Origin: Stenocarpella maydis
Taxonomy: Eukaryota; Ascomycota; Sordariomycetes; Diaporthales; Diaporthaceae
DNA: 64,000 bases
Assembly (NCBI GenBank): GCA_002270565.1
Contig: NQMI01000141.1
Location: 1-64,000 of the forward strand
Direction: 5' to 3'
Under the pieces are notes generated by a model. It did no database searches. It was not told the origin of the DNA and was given only the letters and a program-made list of their open reading frames with translations. Position 1 is the first letter of the stretch. Each line of letters begins with the position of its first letter. This document shows, piece by piece, positions 1-13,672 of this stretch. Position numbers and translations under genes: made by a program.

Positions 1-1489
1 TTCTATTCCATATAGTATAAGTAAACATTAGCTATTTAGCTAATATCAAATATCTAGTACTTTTCCATTATACCTTTTACTTAACTTTTTCTTTAACCAG
101 ACCTTCTAGTTAAGTAGCCTCCCAACTATATAAATAAAATTAATAAATAAAAAAACTATCCTTTAGTAAGTTACTTACCTCTTCTGCTAAATAACTCATA
201 ATAGCTTCCTTTTTATCCCTTCTTTTTTATTACCCTATCATACAGTTTTTACTTCCCATTATACTTCCTTTTTTACAATCTTTAAGATATCATCTGATAG
301 CCTTCCTTTAGGCTAGTGAGTTACTAATAACTTTCTTAGTAACTATAGGCGTATAATCTAGCCATATAGCTATAAATATCTCTTATCTGCTGCCCTTCCT
401 TCCTCCCTCTCTCTTTCTTTCTTCCATTATACAATATACATATATATATACATATATATCCCTTATATATATGCTTATATAATCCCTTCTTCTTTCTACC
501 TACTATTTATATAAAAAACTTTTTTATATAATATCTTCTCCTTTTAGCTTATGTAGTAGCTTTTCTATTAGCCCTTCTTCTTTTGTTAGACCTTATAATG
601 CCTCTCACGGCCCTTATGGTGTGCCTATCTCCCCTTTTGCTTCTCCTTTACCCATGCCTGTTGTCCCTGTAGTGCCTGTGCCTGTTGCCCCTACTGCTAG
701 TATTTTTATGCTACTTTTTGGCCTAATAACCTCTATGCCTAGTCTGATTGCTAGCTCTTGGATGATAATTATTCTAAGCGCTAGCTTTATAAAATATACC
801 TTTATAGCTAAATTTTACCTTAACATATGGATAGCCTCTTTTTATTATATAATTTACTATTCTAACCTCTATATGTTTTTAGAATGTTATGCATATAGCT
901 GCTATAATGCCTTTATGTAATATGTGCATATTAGTTGACATTAATATTACCCCGTGCAAGGTTATTACCTTGCTTATCCATCACCTGAGCTATTTTAATA
1001 CAATGCTAATCCAGTTATGCGGACAAGATGGTACCCAATATACTAGGTGCTCATACGGTAAGCCTCATGCTTATTGGTTTAAGGAGTATATATAATTGCC
1101 TAGGTTCCAGGGGGGTGCTTATGCGGGTTTCATCTAGTAGTCGCAGGGCCGCTAATGCATCCACCATGTCAACTATTGGCCTCATGCGGCTTATAATCGT
1201 GGGGGAGGTTGTAGAGGTTGCAGAGGTTATAGGGATGTAGGTAACTCTAATAACAATAGTAGCAAGAGACCCTTACATGGTGCAGTCTTTATAAAGGATA
1301 TTAAGCGGGAGATTGAGGAGGAGGAGGATTATATAATCAACCTATATGCCTTTACTTATAGAATTAATTAGGCATGAGTTTTGGGGTTCTAGGTTATATG
1401 GTAGTCTTTTTGGTATAATGCATTTCTATCTATTAGTTGAGAATTAAACTCCCCTCTTACTATCTTTTTTAAATTTAGGCTTCCTACCT

Positions 1490-1975
1490 ATATTATAAAT
1501 TTATATCTATATCTATATAGGTATTATACATCTATATCTATGTTTATACCAGGTATTATGCATCTATATTAATATCCGTGCTAGATATTATGCATCTATA
1601 TAAGTATTTAAGCCAGGTATTATGCACCTATATAGGTATTTAAGCCGGATGTTATGCATTTATGTTGATATTTAAGTTAGATATTGTGCATCTATGTTAG
1701 TATTTAAGTTGAATATTATATATCCCTCTTAATATCTATTCTAGTTATATTCTATATCTATTCCTATATATTCTGGCTATATCCTATATTTATCCTTGCT
1801 ATATCCTATATCTATCCTAGTTTTATCCTATATCTATCCTTGCTGTATTTCATATCTATCCTGGCTATATCCTGTATCTATTTTTACTATATTTTGTGTT
1901 TATTCTTACTATATTCTATATCTATTTTTACTATATTTTATATCTGTCTTTATATATCCTGGCTAGATCCTTTAT
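1490..1975. repeat. Two degenerate tandem repeat arrays
   Basis: From about 1,490 to 1,735 a unit of about 32 bp recurs around the core GTATTATGCATCTATAT with varied spacers. From about 1,735 to 1,975 a second unit of about 22 bp recurs around TATCCTATATCTATCCT. Copies differ mostly by C/T and G/A changes, as expected after RIP. They may be the 3' non-coding part of copy A or an older minisatellite. Confidence 0.55.
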
Positions 1976-4900
1976 CTTCATTATAGATTATTTTAAATAA
2001 TTCAATTATCTTTAGTATAATTAAGGCATTTTATATATATTTTAATTCTGATGCTTAGAGTATTAGTTAAGATTAATCTCTCTAAAGTACTATTTAGTAT
2101 TTTCTCTATATAGGTATTAGCTAGGTTATCTTTCCTATTAATTTATTATATTTTAGAGATTTCTTTCTTTTTATATACTTCGTTAAGAGATATAATATTA
2201 ATTATTAGCCTCTTTTATCTATTATCCTAAGTTATGTAAGGCACTTATATAAAGATTTTAAGTCTATATAGATTACTAATAGGATTTTTAGGATGCCCAG
2301 GCAGCTTATAATCTGGTTTATAGTTGTACTAAGTGCCATGCTGCTATCAAACCCAGTCATCATGCTATACAGCTTGCTAGCTAGTATACTCCTTATTACT
2401 CATTTATACTTTATGAAGCTCTAGTAAATAATATTCTTATAGATCTTGAAGTCCACATTTACATAATTATTCTCTATAGCTAATATAATAATGAAACCTA
2501 GCTATAAGCTAAGGTCCTTATTATTAGTAAAAGAATTATTTATAAAGATATAGAGTTTTATATACTATAGATTAAGTAGTATAAATATTATCCCCTTTTC
2601 TAGGTTTTCCATTTGCTACTTGATCTATATGTTTAATACTTCTATATCTTGTTCTTTAGGTTCTTTAATTTATGCTGCTACTGATAGATTGTATGAGGCT
2701 TCCAGCTGATAGATAGATGTAATATATGTACTGTGTACTTGTTAAGTAATGTATTGTTATGGTCTATCTACTGCATGAGGGTTAACTAGCTCTAGTTTAT
2801 TAGCCTATCCCTTTTGTATGAAAAGGATGTTCTCTTTATGAAGCTTGATTCTCCCCTTATTGAATTCCACTAGGTGTTCTAGTTTTAGAATTTCCTTTAG
2901 CTTTATATAAAAGTCTTTCTTCCTTAGTTTAGTTTCTTCTCCTTAGGAGAATTATATAATAGTAAAGAAGAATATATTATCTATTTGCATTCCTAATATC
3001 CTAAAGTTGTGCAGATTATTTATTATGAATAGTAGGCATGGGTTATATGTTGAGCCCTTTATCTTTAATGCATTTATATGGTGTGTGTGGTATGTTTTAT
3101 ATTAGTGCAAACCTGCCTCTGCTAGACCATATAATAGCTTTTAAATCCATAGGATTGTACCTAAGGGGTATTTATCGTGAAGCTTGACTAATAGCTGTAT
3201 AATGATTGTATAAGTTAAGGTGTCCTCTGATTGTATGTATGCCTGGGTAATATCTTGAAGCTCTCCTTGGTATTTGAAGTCTTATATGACTGTTGGTCTC
3301 AAGGCTAGGATTAATCTTTGGCTTATTCTCTGAATTATTGGGGCTTGCATTAGGATTGTATGTTTTTCTTTATCTTTATATCCTTAGATGATTAGTCTTG
3401 ACTTCTTAATTGGCTTTATAGACCTGTTCTTAACCTCTTTTACCATCCTTATTTCAAATATTTTTAGGTATCTATAGAGTTCTAGATCATACTGTATGAA
3501 ATAAAATACCTCTTTACTTACTAGGGTATTAATTTCTAGGGCATCCAATTCTTTAAATGGTTTTTCATGAATAGTAATAATGTTATCCTCCCTTAGTTTA
3601 ACTGCAAGGTTATATAAGTCTTTCTCTTTTTATATTAAGAAAATATCTAATATAGGCTGTATATCTGCTAGAGGTGTATATTATATGGCTGCCTTCCTTA
3701 GCTTGCTGTATTGTTTTGGTTAGATTTATATGGCTGCCTTCTTTAGTCTACCCCTTTTCTTTAGCTGCACCTGTTCTGATATGGGAATAAGTTTAGGGGT
3801 ATCCAGCTTATTCTATAGTATTAGCTCTATTATATAATAGTATGGTTTGATATAAGTCGTATGGAACTGGGTAAGTCTGTTGATTATATTAATTATTACT
3901 ATATAGCCTTTAATAGCTTTAACTTTATATGGTTCTCTCTATCCCTTATTCTCCCTTTATATAAGGACTTTACTTTGGAGAGGTAGGGATAGAGTTGATT
4001 GAGTATTTAGTCTATTTCTTATATTTAGCATATGGTTATCTTCTCCCTTAGCATGAATTATATAGAGTATTTGTATTGCCTTTCAGCTTGCTAGTGCTCT
4101 TTTTGTGATCTTAGGGAAAGGAGGAGAGTTATATAAGATCTAAGGGTATGTTCTAAAGATAAAGAGTATTGGTATAATGCTATTTGGCCCCGCTGTACTG
4201 TTTAGGGCTTTAATAGCCATTTAAACGACTATTTCATCATCCATAAAGTATTTAATTTCTGCTTTAAGAATGTTATATATTCTCTTTAGGGGTTTATATG
4301 ATTATTTAACCTTATCTACTGCTTAATTAGCTTTAACTAGTATCTTTTTATATAATATTCCCATTATCTTTATATTATTGTTGAATTCCTTAGATACAAA
4401 ATTTATACCTGGATTATATATAATGTGGTTAGGGAGACTAATATATATATATTTTTAGTATTTATATAGTGCATTCTAAGTGTCTTATGTGGATAAGGAG
4501 CTTAGAAATGTAGTTGCTTGAAAGCTGGTATCTGTGTTAATTATATGTAGTGCGTTTCTCCCTCCTAGTTATATAACATTAATTATGACTTTATAATTAA
4601 AGTAGCTGTTATTCTTAATAATAAACTTAAACCTCCTTAGGGCAGGTTATATAATTAATAATAGTAGTAGAATTTCTGAATCTTCTCTAGAATTAATTCT
4701 TCTATATTATTATGCCTAGTATTCTCAAGGAGCTTGTTAAGTCTCTCCATATGAGGGTAGCTAAAATGTTTGTAAAGTCTTTAAAGTTATAGTTCTATAA
4801 GAAACGCTCCAGCTTCCATATGGCTCAAGTTAAAGAATATATAGCCCCATTTTCATATAACTAGTATAGTATTATCTTTTTTTATAATAGTATTTATTAT

Positions 4901-7415
4901 ATTATTAAAATATGCCTTTAGCCTATTAGTATTATGTAATGAGGAGAGGAATAGCATTAATATATCTAAGATATAGTATATAGTCTCTTTTAGCTGGTTC
5001 TGGATTTTTATTATACTAATGGCTAAGATTGCTTTATTTAGTTTAAATTTGACTTTGGCTGTATTTTTCCCTTAGGTTGCTATTACATAAGGGTTTTTAT
5101 ATAAGTATGCTATAGCTTGGGATTTCCTAATAGTAGAGAACTTTGCTGCTCCTATATCCTAAAGCTCTCCTTAGTATGTTATACTATAGGAGTTATATAG
5201 TATGAAATTCTCTGCTAGGGTTATTCTTAGGGCTATATAGATGTTCTCTCCTATTATATAGTGGTTAAATGCAAAATCAACCAGATGTTATTATGGGATA
5301 CCTTTCTTATTTGAATCCTAAGGATCCCAAGGTGGTTTTTCTATATAGTTGGTTGATATATTCTCTCCCTTATAGTCTAGTATAACGGACTCACATTCTT
5401 TATTATTCTAAATAGATTCTTGATAGAGGTCTTTATATATCTAGAGATATTAGGTTTGTGTGTTATTTCTTTCCTTTTTAGAGTGGTTTATAGACTAGCA
5501 TCCTTCCTTCTTATATATAAAATATTTCTTTAGTTTATCTCCTGTATGAAAGGGTCTAAATATCTATTGATATATAAGTGCTCTTTATTATATAGAAGGT
5601 CTTTATAAGAACTAAACTTAGGGGCGGTTATATGATGTCTTTTTTAAATGATTATATAATATCTTCTAGTGGTTCTTAAAGTTAGAGGTATACTTCTTAT
5701 CTACTAAATTAATGTTTGCTTCTTTATGTATTAGAAACTGTTGAGTGGAGTTTCATTCTATAGCTACTTGGATTGCTGCATAAAGGTCTGCAAATAGTGC
5801 TTTATATATTGGCTTCTGGTTTATTAGGGCATACTTAAGCTCTGGTATTATACAATATGTACGGAATACTATTGTATGCAGCGCAATTTCGCCCTAGAGC
5901 CTGCCCCTAGCGCGCATTAAGCGAGCTGGAGCTTATTAAGAAGGATCTCTAGTACCTCTAGCATTATCTTGTTTGGGTTCTCCCTCTTAACTTATATGAA
6001 CGATATAGTTGTTCAATCTGCTTAATATTAGCTGTAATTCGTATTGGTATTAAAATGCATATTTATTAGATTGTATATCTCCTTCTAAGTTTTATCTGGT
6101 CTAATATGGTATAGGTAGAATTCTTCCGTACGGCCTAATAGAATATTAGGGAAGACCGTATAGTACTGGTCCTCTTATATTTGTAGCCTTCAGCAGTAGC
6201 TAATAAAGATTTAAGCTTTATTATATAGGAGGTTATATAGTTTCCCTATATAGTTGCAGTTCTTTCTCTAATCTTTATAGAAGTTTAATATAGTCTAGGG
6301 GTTGATTAGCTTATTCTAAATTATTTTTATTAGAGGTAGGTTATATAGAATATTATCCAGATAAACTAAGCGAGCTATAAGCTTTATAGCTAGTTATTGC
6401 GGGAAGTTACCCACTTCTTGTATATATCTTATTCCTAGTGGAATATATTATATGGGGTGGGTATTGGCTATTATAGCTTATATAGTTTATAAGGGTTCAT
6501 TATATAATTAAACTTGTATCTATAGTTCTTATATTTTAATTATTTACTGAGCTTGTAAAGGTTGTATATCCTGTGATATATTGCGAAAAGAGGTATATAT
6601 AGGGGTTTGGTTTTGTAGTAGATTAGGGGCAGGTTGTATGATTATTGTGTATCCATACTAAAGTATGGCTGGGATTTATTTATTAATAGATGCCCCTGGA
6701 GTAGGAATTCCTTGCTTGTTAATTGTGTTTATTAGCTTGTTCCTAAAGATGCGTGGGACTTGATTGAGTTGATAAGAAGTCTACCCTTTAAATACTGAGA
6801 TAATTGTTGTGAGGAGTGTCCTTGTTTGGAGCTTCATTTGGATGATCTCTACTATAACTTGCGCGAAGTATGTAGTGAGTTGTATAGAAGATGGGGGTGC
6901 TTCTAGATTGATTTCCTTATTGTTCTAGAATTAGGAGTTGGTAAATTGTTGCTATCTCTTTGTATATCTAAAGGGGTTGGGTTTGGCTGGAAGGGCCGGA
7001 ATTGCTGGAAGGGCCTTCCTTGGGGTTGTCTGAGGCGGATGATATAGTAGTGTGTCCTCTTGTTAATTTGTATGGGATATTATTGGTTCGTATGGATTAT
7101 TACTTGTTATATAGTAGCGTATACTCTGTTTGTTCCAATCACATGTGCCTCTACCTCCTACTACCTCTTGATCTTTGTTGGGTAGAGTAGATATAGTTCG
7201 TATGAGAAGAAACAGACTTTGTCTTCTAGATAATCCTTTGTCTCTTGCTGTGCTGCGGCTTGATTGGAAGAACTTCTGGGCTCTTAGCATGAGCGTATGA
7301 GTCTAATTGCTTCTATGGTTCGATCTTCGTTCTATAGTAGCATTTAGGGAATCGTATGGGTACTCATCTCTTCATTCTTGCTAATCTATGATTGCGCCAA
7401 GCAATTACTGATTAG

Positions 7416-7630
7416 TGTTGAATGGCCTTTGCTATATGGCTGTTCTGTATGTATGTATGGTGTTCGTTTAATTGGGTCCTGTAATTTGATGATGTGTATT
7501 CTAACTCTTCTGAAATACGGAGGGACCGCATGATGCACATTCTTATTCAGATTGTGTAGTGCCCAGTGGGATTAGTCATCCCACCCAGATCAGGTGACCT
7601 CATGCGATCAGTCCCAGTGCTATTCCAACA
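7416..7630 (-). repeat. LTR of copia copy A (5' LTR, minus orientation)
   Basis: A 215 bp segment begins TGTTGAATGG and ends TATTCCAACA, the TG...CA form of a copia LTR. The bases just inside it on the minus strand (CTAATCAGTAATTGC) closely match those just inside the LTR at 20,940-21,154 (CTAATCAGTAGTTAC), which marks a shared primer-binding-site region. It is richer in GC than the element body, so it is less mutated or was corrected in assembly. Confidence 0.7.
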
Positions 7631-9242
7631 CTTATCCTTAATAAAGAAATTAAAATATTTTAAGGCTTATTTATTTAATTAATAATAATAATAAAACTCC
7701 TAAATTTCCTTTAAAGCAGATTATTTTATTTTATTAATTTAGTAGTTTTAAGCGACTTATATAATCTTTTTATATAAGGATATTTAAAATATTTATATAA
7801 GCATCTTAACTTAACTTTTATAAAAGAGTTTCTAGCTTTTATATAGCTAGTATTAAAGAATAGATATTCTTATTTTTAAAATTATTAGAATTCTAAGTCC
7901 ATTTGTTTATATCATAATGACATTAAAATTATTAAAATATACGTTTAACCCATTGATATTTTTTAAATAGAAAAAGAATAGGGTTAATATATTTAAGACA
8001 TAATAAATATTTATATTTAATTAGTTCTTTTTAAACCAATACTAATTAAATATAGTATTTTAAATAATTTAAAATATATTTTAATATCCCTTACTACCTA
8101 AAAGATCTTTATATAAGGATTCTTATATAGGTAGGTAAGGACTTAGTTTTTATCTATAGTTAATACTTTAATAGTTCCTATATCCTAAAGCTTACTTTAG
8201 TATATTATATAATACAGATTATATAATATAAACTAAGTTACTTTAATATCTTTTTAAAGCTTTATAAATATTCTTATTAATTATATTATAAAGAAGGTAT
8301 ACTTTAAAGGTAAAAAAAAATAATATTACTTATTAATATAAAGGATTTATTTAAAAAAAATAATAAGTTATTAATTATAGGGTATACTTGGTTATTATCT
8401 CTACATTTAAAAAGAAAGCTATTAAAATTCTTTTTATTATATAAGCGTTCCTCTTTAAGGAGGTTAACCTTTTAAATATATTATTCCTTTATATACTTTC
8501 TTTTAACTTTTAAGTAATCTATTAACTAATAATCTTTCTTTTTATGTAGGAAGTATTATTTTTTAAATGTATTTTATTTAAAGGATCTATTATTATTGAA
8601 ACCTTTGTTTTAGTTTTAAAATCTAACTTACTTCTTATTATATAAATATTTGAAATATCTTTTATAATTATTCATATATTATCTATTAATGTAATAAATA
8701 TTAACTTTTATATTATATATGAACTAATATATTACCTTTTATTTCTATATAATTTAAATAATACTTTTAAAATTTATAAATAAGCCTTTATATATAGGCT
8801 TATTTTATATAATTATAAACTCAAGTTCCTTAATACCTTAATAAATATATAATATAGCAGTATAAAGATTAATTTCTCTCTAATATCTGTAATTAAGAGC
8901 CCTTTATATAAGCTATAATTAGTTTAATAATATCTTAAGTATCTTTATTTAATTTTTCTTTAAATTGTTTCTTTTTAGTTATATAAAAGATAGTATTATT
9001 TATTTAACTTAATATCAAGAATAGTTATATTAGTATTAAAATATTAGTTTATAAGGATATAGATTGTATCTTATTATTATTTTGATTCAATATTTTTAAG
9101 TAAACTTTTAGATATATAACCTTTTAAAATTAATAGAAAGATAATATAGTATTAATCTTCTTATATACTTATTATCCAGTATATAGCAATAAAAGATTAT
9201 ATCTTATTATATAATGCGTTATATAATTTTTTAATATAATTA

Positions 9243-9672
9243 ACGTGGTTTACCAGTGAGTGGGTCATATCAGTGAGTGGGTCAGTTTTTTTACATACAA
9301 AAAACGTCCGTGCCAACCATGTTAAAACCCTCAAACTAAGCCCAATTTAGACGCAAATCTCAGCATTACTATATAACTATATAAATGAGCTAAATATAAA
9401 ATTTGAAAAATTTAGGATTCAAATACAATTAATTATATCAAAAAATTAAAAAAGATCCCTGTAAATTTAAATATGTTTAATAATTAATTCTATTTAAATC
9501 CTAAGTTTTTAAATTTTAGCATTTAACTTTTTTCATACTTATAAATAAACCCTGGAGTTTTTAGCAAAATTAGGCTTAGTTCCAGCGTTTTTGCAGGGTG
9601 TGCAAAGACGGTTTTTGGATGTAAAAAAACTGACCCACTCACTGATATGACCCACTCACTAGTAAACCACGT
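9243..9672. mobile_element. Foldback MITE with TA target duplication
   Basis: The left end ACGTGGTTTACCAGTGAGTG is mirrored at the right end by its reverse complement with one mismatch, and the inverted match runs about 54 bp. Each end carries two direct copies of CAGTGAGTGGGTCA about 17 bp apart. The arms stay recognisably inverted far inward, for example AACTAAGCCCAATTT on the left against the complement of a matching stretch near 9,575, so the 430 bp unit is nearly a full palindrome. TA flanks both sides (9,241-9,242 and 9,673-9,674), as for Tc1/mariner-pogo-type transposases. There is no coding capacity, so it is non-autonomous. It lies inside copia copy B. Confidence 0.85.
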
Positions 9673-10650
9673 TACTCTTTTTACTTTATAGCGTAATAAA
9701 ATATAAGCTTTAAGTTAGCTTAATAAGGCTTTTATAAATGAGTTTTATTAGAGGGAGATTATATATATTATTTCTTTAAGATAATAAATAAGGGTATTAT
9801 TTTATATAAGGGAGTTATGAAAAAGATTTAACTTCTTATAAGAACCTAGAGCCTAGTAGTATTTATTATATAGGTTAAGGCTTTATTATACAAGATCTTA
9901 TTACTTCAGGTCTCTTTTAGTTTCTTTAGTATAAGCTTTATATAATAGAGTCGTAATATTTATATAATATAGGGGTAATGAGTTCTTTAATAAAAAGTTA
10001 TATTATATAAGGTTCTAATATTCTTTAATATTTTAAAGTTACTTAATGTTTAGGTATTTATTAAGAGGTAGTTTTTAAATTATATAGGCTATCTTTCTTA
10101 ATTATCCTATATTTAATTTCGTTAAGTCTTCATTTTCTTAATTGTATTTATGATTTCACTAACTAAAATTTATAATCTTTTCTTAATTCTTTATATATTT
10201 AGGATTTTAATTTTATACTCTTTAAGGATATTTAGATATTCTTTAAGAAATATCCTCTTTATAAAATCATATTAAATATCTATTTATTTTTTAAAGTCTT
10301 TACATAATAATAGTTAAAAGATTCTTATTAATCTTTTTAATATTTTTATCTTTAATACAAGTTATATAATATATATATTTAGTTAAACTTCTATGAGGCT
10401 ATTATGAGGGTTGATTTAATTATATTACGTTATAAGGTTAATATATTTCGTTTAATCTAGCAGTTTAATAGAACTTTCTTCTTAAAATCTTTTATATATT
10501 AATTAGTCTTAATGTTAGTTAGTAATTAATTTAGCTTATAGCCATTCTTTTAGGATTATTCGGCTTAATATTGTAATAGTCTTTATATTATATTATATAA
10601 ATTCATTAGTTTTAGTATTAATATGCTATATTAGAAAATATAGCTTAGTA

Positions 10651-10870
10651 TGTAGCAATAGCCGGGTCAGCAACCGTGTAGCAATAGCTGTGCCAGCAAC
10701 ATTGGCACTGCGCCAGTGTGCTGAGTCAGCTTGCTGACTCAGCAACCACACACTATATAGCTACACGTAGTGGTAGCAGGCAAACGCCTACTGCTTCTAC
10801 CTGACCACCATAGATCGATCAACAACCAGTACCACAACCACTCGTATTGCAATACGTGACCCAGCCAACA
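10651..10870 (+). repeat. Solo LTR with 5 bp target duplication
   Basis: This 220 bp sequence starts TGTAGCAATAG and ends CCCAGCCAACA. It is flanked on both sides by TAGTA (10,646-10,650 and 10,871-10,875). It resembles the LTRs at 20,940 and 30,990 at both ends, including CACTCGTATTGCAATACGTG near the 3' side. Its GC content is far above the surrounding copy B, so it inserted or recombined down to a solo LTR after the surrounding RIP. Confidence 0.85.
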
Positions 10871-11453
10871 TAGTATTTTATAATTATATAATAGTATATA
10901 CCTTATTACTTATTCCTGTATAACTATTAGCTCCTATTAATATAAAAGCCTTATTAAGTATAAGGTTTTTATATAATTATTAGCTTTTATTATTATAAAT
11001 GATTAATTTAGTATAAGTCTTTTAAATAATTTAGTTATCTAGAACTTATTCCTTCCTACATAATTTTTAGCTTTTATTATTATAAATATCTTCTTAAGTA
11101 TAAAAAAGAATTATTTATATGATATAGTATAAGTATATAATTCCTGGCTCTTCTAAGGTTGCTAATCTAGCAGGCTTAGTTAAGTTATCTTTATATAAAG
11201 CTTATCTCTTTACTCTTATTAATCTATAAATTACTAAGTAATTTACCAATTTGTATTAAATAGCCTTTGCTATATAATAATAGTATATATATATGTATAG
11301 GGCTTTATTTAATAGGTTTATAATTACTTTCTTATCTATTCTATCTATAGAATGCAGGGGCATTTTATGCAAATAGGAAAAGTAACCTCTTTTCCTATTA
11401 AGCCCCTGGCTTAGTTAGGCAGTCTAGCCTAATAGGTTTGCGTGTAATCCAAT

Positions 11454-12250
11454 AGGGTAATATTCTCATAATAAACTTAATATATTAATATTAATTATAG
11501 TTATATAATATAAGGTATTTATAAAGGCCTTAAGTTATAGAGCAAATTTATGTATATATAGTTCTCACAGTTATAAAATTACAGTAAATATAAATATACA
11601 AATCCATATATATATACAAATATACATATCCATATATATATACAAATATACATATACATATATATATATAATATATATATAATATATATTAGTAATATTT
11701 AGAAAGGAAATAATTATATAAAGAATCTTAAATAAATATCATTTTATAGAATAAAATTTCGTAATTAAAATACTATATTTATGTTTTTTATTAAATCTCA
11801 GTTAATTATAATTACTTTAATAGCAGAAATTCAAACTTTAAGCTTTTTAGCTCATTTTTTAAAGCTAATATATTAAAATCCGTATTATTCAAAGATTTAA
11901 ATAATAATTAACAAAAAACACAATTTAAATCAGAAAAGTTTTACTCTATATAATGGTATTTCTTTCATATTTATTACGTCATTCCCCGACTATCTAATAC
12001 CCACTAAGTATTTTTATCCTTTAGGAGCAACTATTATTTATTTTACTTAAAAAGATGAACATAAAAAATATAATTGGTTTACATATATTGATATTAATTA
12101 ATATTAACTAAGCTGAATGTATTATAGTATAATTAAAATTTAATTAAATAATAACTTTTTTCTTTTTCATATATTTCTATATTACATTTAATCTAATTAT
12201 GATTATTATAATATTATTTATTTAAGTTATTCTACATTATTTTCTGAGAA
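11454..12250. other. AT-rich remnant with TA/CATA microsatellite
   Basis: No open frame or recognisable element is present. An alternating ATACATATATA-type microsatellite lies at about 11,585-11,690. Composition matches the RIP block to the left, and ordinary GC content returns at about 12,250. Confidence 0.5.
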
Positions 12251-13444
12251 CTTTAAAGATGTAATAATTTTGAATACTGAAAGTACTAGTTACAGCGCTC
12301 AAGGGTTCCGATCATCATGAGCGCATATTGATAATAGATATATCGCGAGAAGGGAATTTTCAACAATTAACTTTTGTGCCCCTTGTACTGAGAACCTTAA
12401 CGGGAAATCGACACGATGAGCCGGATTACTGGTCGGCACAGAGGGGCAGAAATGGGCGAGTCTCAACGGTTATATCGCGAGGAAGCCTGATGATCTAGTA
12501 CAATGGATTTGTGACAACGGTGCCATCATTCTCTTTCAACCCTTCCTTTACTTCGCCTCCAATATTCGACACCACTGCTCAGCAACTATGTGGCGCAACT
12601 ATGATGATAATCCCTCAACTTCTCTGCGAGTATAGTCCTGGACCGTTGAGTAGAAGGAATGCTCAAAGGAGCCTAAAGGAGCGGTGTGCTGGAGTTCGCA
12701 TCAATTTTCAAGATTGCAATCGAGTCTCGGACTATTTTCAGGTGAAGACTAAACGAGTTTTGACCTCTACAGACTACACTGAATTGGGTACATGTAGCAA
12801 CGATCAGGCTATTCGGCCTTTTCATGCAACGAAGCTAGGCAGGACGTGAAATGTATTTCTCGAAATATGCCCTCACTATTATCAAAGACACTTTTCAGAC
12901 TTCTTGAGCATATATAACACGTCAAGTTGAATAATAAAGCATTGTAGATTAAGGCAACTCCCGATATTTGGCACTACGTATAGCAGTCATCGACAAACAT
13001 ATCCAAATGTTTAGTCGCAACATCAGTCTCCAATCTCTGTTTACTCTGCGTAATATTTGAAATCTGGTCGTTTATTGGAGACAACTTATAAATGGTGTGA
13101 GTGCAGATAATGTTGCTTGAGAATGCTGCGTCGAATTGAATGTTTATGGTAGTCCTTAGCTGGTTTTATAGATCATGATTGCCGTTTAAAAATAGGGGAA
13201 AGCGCTCTAATAATCCTTTCTAACTATAAATGATTAAAGTCTCATCTTAAATAAGAAATATGATGCTAATTATAATATGTTTAAACTATAATAGCTATTT
13301 AGAAAATAATGATAGCTCTATAATGAGGCTAGTTGAGACCAGCTTTAAACTGCGTCTAGACCGTCTTAACGGATAGCCCAAGGGCAGTACCGGCGAATAG
13401 TCATACGACAACAAGAAAGGTGGTCTCTTCAAACTTTTTAGTAG
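12251..13444. other. Mid-GC region without a recognised gene
   Basis: Composition is intermediate. The longest open frame is 12,511-12,849 on the plus strand (112 codons) with no motif I recognise. It lacks an evident intron structure and is probably chance or a relic. Nothing else is supported here. Confidence 0.4.
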
Positions 13445-13672
13445 CTATCTATCGGACAGATGCTTCATCTGTTGCATTGAGACCCACAACATGGGCTGGC
13501 GCGTGCGGGTTTTTCCATTCACCAAATAATCTGCCAGATTTACGCGGCTGTACTGATAAGTATCAATTGAAGCCTTCTTGTTGGGATCAAAATTGAACCT
13601 CCAATGCAGCGCCCAAGGCATTTCTAATTCTGCTACCGCCCTGTATGACCTGAGCCATACTCGGGGCCAAAC
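13445..13672 (-). pseudogene. Possible protein-coding remnant, unidentified
   Basis: A 75-codon open stretch on the minus strand reads with protein-like composition, for example MPWALHWRFNFDPNKKASID and then YQYSRVNLADYLVNG. It ends in TAG and is preceded by an in-frame TGA, with no start exon visible. The residues look like the tail of a real enzyme rather than random translation, but I do not recognise the family. It could be the last exon of a decayed gene, or chance. Confidence 0.25.

Larger units (their letters stand above)
1..7630 (-). mobile_element. RIP-degraded Ty1/copia retrotransposon, copy A
   Basis: Translating the minus strand through many stops gives pol domains in the order integrase then reverse transcriptase then RNase H, which defines Ty1/copia rather than Ty3/gypsy. 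The integrase (about 5,000 to 4,000) shows a degraded zinc-binding start and the stretch INFVSKEFNNNIKIMG. The RT (about 3,650 to 2,650) shows KKSRLIIQGY, QAPIIQRISQRLILAL and DITQAYIQS. The RNase H (about 2,480 to 2,150) shows RSILASKLYSMMTGFD. The gag/protease part should lie between about 5,200 and 7,400 but is too decayed to read. The 5' LTR is at 7,416-7,630; no 3' LTR was found, so the left end is uncertain and 1-1,400 may be another element. Stop density and AT bias fit RIP. No product is expected. Confidence 0.85.
7631..11460 (-). mobile_element. RIP-degraded copia retrotransposon, copy B (truncated)
   Basis: This block repeats parts of copy A in the same orientation. The sequence near 7,930 matches copy A near 4,905 (integrase region), and 11,190-11,330 matches copy A at 7,360-7,490, where the 5' LTR joins the body. 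The differences are mostly C to T and G to A. The LTR corresponds to about 11,252-11,453; its 3' part is too diverged to set the end exactly. The copy is heavily AT-shifted and has no open frame. A MITE at 9,243-9,672 and a solo LTR at 10,651-10,870 interrupt it, so both are younger than copy B. Confidence 0.65.
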
